The notes under the pieces: generated by a model
What the model saw: only the letters and a program-made list of their open reading frames with translations
Databases searched by the model: none
What the model was told of the DNA's origin: nothing
Shown here: positions 6,933 to 7,269 of the stretch, in pieces
Layout of the letters: the number at the start of each line of letters is the position of its first letter
Position numbering within the stretch: position 1 is the first letter of the stretch
From: Bacteroidales bacterium UBA3856
GTDB taxonomy: Bacteria > Bacteroidota > Bacteroidia > Bacteroidales > UBA932
DNA length: 7,269 nucleotides
Direction of reading: 5' to 3'
NCBI GenBank assembly: GCA_002392525.1
Contig: DGHE01000161.1
Coordinates: forward strand, 571 to 7,839
Translations under genes and position numbers: made by a program

Positions 6933-6943
6933 ATTTTTGCATA
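6933..6943 (+). repeat. 11-bp direct repeat, copy 2 (ATTTTTGCATA)
   Basis: Second exact copy, ending 3 nt before the ATG of the carboxylesterase. Together with the preceding TA (TAATTTTTG, 6931-6939) it also loosely resembles a -7 box, with one extra base compared with TAnnTTTG. It could therefore be a promoter element for the esterase rather than, or as well as, an operator. A T-rich run at 6907-6914 lies at about -33 spacing from it. Confidence 0.4.
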
Positions 6944-6946
6944 ACC

Positions 6947-7269
6947 ATGAAACTAAAACCAGGCTTAACTATCGTGCCGGTCCTCCTTCTTGCCTTCGCG
7001 TGCGGCTCGCCCGTAACGCGCAGTGCGAAGGAATGTGTCTCCCCGCTGGAGACATCGGCCAAAACTTCGACCGTGACCATCAAGAGCGGCCCCGTCTGCG
7101 GCTATGTGGACGACGGCGTATATATATATAAAGGTATCCCGTACGGGGAGGCGGAGCGCTTCATGCCGCCCGTGGACCCCAAGCCCTGGACGGAGCTCCG
7201 TCCCTGCCGCTCCTACGGCCCCGTGTCCCCGCACCCCACGCGCAGCGGCTGGCGGGACGACAGCCAGGC
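6947..7269 (+). CDS. Exported carboxylesterase type B family protein, N-terminal part
   Basis: The frame is open from ATG 6947 to the window edge (107 codons plus two bases), so the catalytic Ser/Glu/His are not seen. Residues 1-19 form a signal peptide (MKLK, then a hydrophobic run ending LLLAFAC). Cleavage could be at AFA by signal peptidase I or at Cys19 as a lipoprotein; the -3 to -1 residues are a poor lipobox. The mature part shows the N-terminal hallmark of type B carboxylesterases (alpha/beta hydrolase fold): VTIKSGPVCGYVDDGVYIYKG leads into GIPYGEAERFMPP. Such enzymes hydrolyse ester bonds, and in gut Bacteroidales often act on acylated sugars or xenobiotic esters. The gene is divergent from the HTCS operon over a 139-bp AT-rich region, so it could share regulation with it. 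No Shine-Dalgarno sequence is seen. A (TA)6 tract lies within the coding region at 7119-7130. Confidence 0.88.
   Translation, partial: MKLKPGLTIVPVLLLAFACGSPVTRSAKECVSPLETSAKTSTVTIKSGPVCGYVDDGVYIYKGIPYGEAERFMPPVDPKPWTELRPCRSYGPVSPHPTRSGWRDDSQ

Noticed and set aside
6808..7083. In-frame N-terminal extension of the HTCS by 92 residues
   Set aside because: It would bury a good signal peptide inside the protein, run through the AT-rich promoter region and overlap the divergent esterase coding sequence. The ATG at 6807 fits the family.
1..7269. CRISPR arrays, tRNA/rRNA genes, insertion sequences, phage genes
   Set aside because: No repeat-spacer pattern, no cloverleaf-like or rRNA sequence, and no transposase or integrase motifs were seen on either strand.

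Overview
The window looks like a piece of chromosome from a GC-rich member of the Bacteroidota, probably Bacteroidales. The main evidence is a complete hybrid two-component system (HTCS) protein: periplasmic two-component propellers, Y_Y_Y domain, histidine kinase, receiver and AraC regulator in one chain. That architecture is characteristic of this phylum. Supporting signs are a perfect TAnnTTTG-type -7 box upstream of that gene, no evident Shine-Dalgarno sequences, and a lipoprotein-type signal peptide. Genus cannot be decided from the sequence; Alistipes-like or uncultured gut Bacteroidales lineages would fit the base composition.

Layout: (1) 1-366, plus strand, the C-terminal 121 residues of an AzgA/PbuG-type NCS2 purine permease, followed by a clear intrinsic terminator at 393-424. 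(2) 513-6807, minus strand, four tightly packed genes read from right to left: HTCS sensor/regulator (6807-2743), a duplicated DUF1538 membrane protein (2743-1205), and two different small PII-like proteins (1201-836 and 830-513). The junctions are a 1-nt TAATG overlap, a 3-nt gap and a 5-nt gap, so one transcript is very likely. (3) 6808-6946, a 139-bp AT-rich divergent intergenic region holding the operon promoter and repeated ATTTTTGCA-type elements. (4) 6947 to the window end, plus strand, the N-terminal 107 residues of an exported type B carboxylesterase.

The notable system is the four-gene operon. HTCS proteins are normally associated with polysaccharide utilization loci (SusC/SusD and glycosidase genes), but none are seen here. 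Instead the HTCS is translationally linked to a transporter-like membrane protein and two PII-superfamily signal proteins. DUF1538 with an adjacent PII-like gene is a recurring pairing. Adding a second, divergent PII-like paralogue and an HTCS suggests a two-layer control unit: the HTCS would sense a periplasmic ligand and set transcription, while the PII-like proteins would gate the membrane protein according to cytoplasmic metabolite state. The ligand and the transported substrate cannot be read from the sequence. The divergent esterase may be a further target, which is inference from position and shared upstream repeats.
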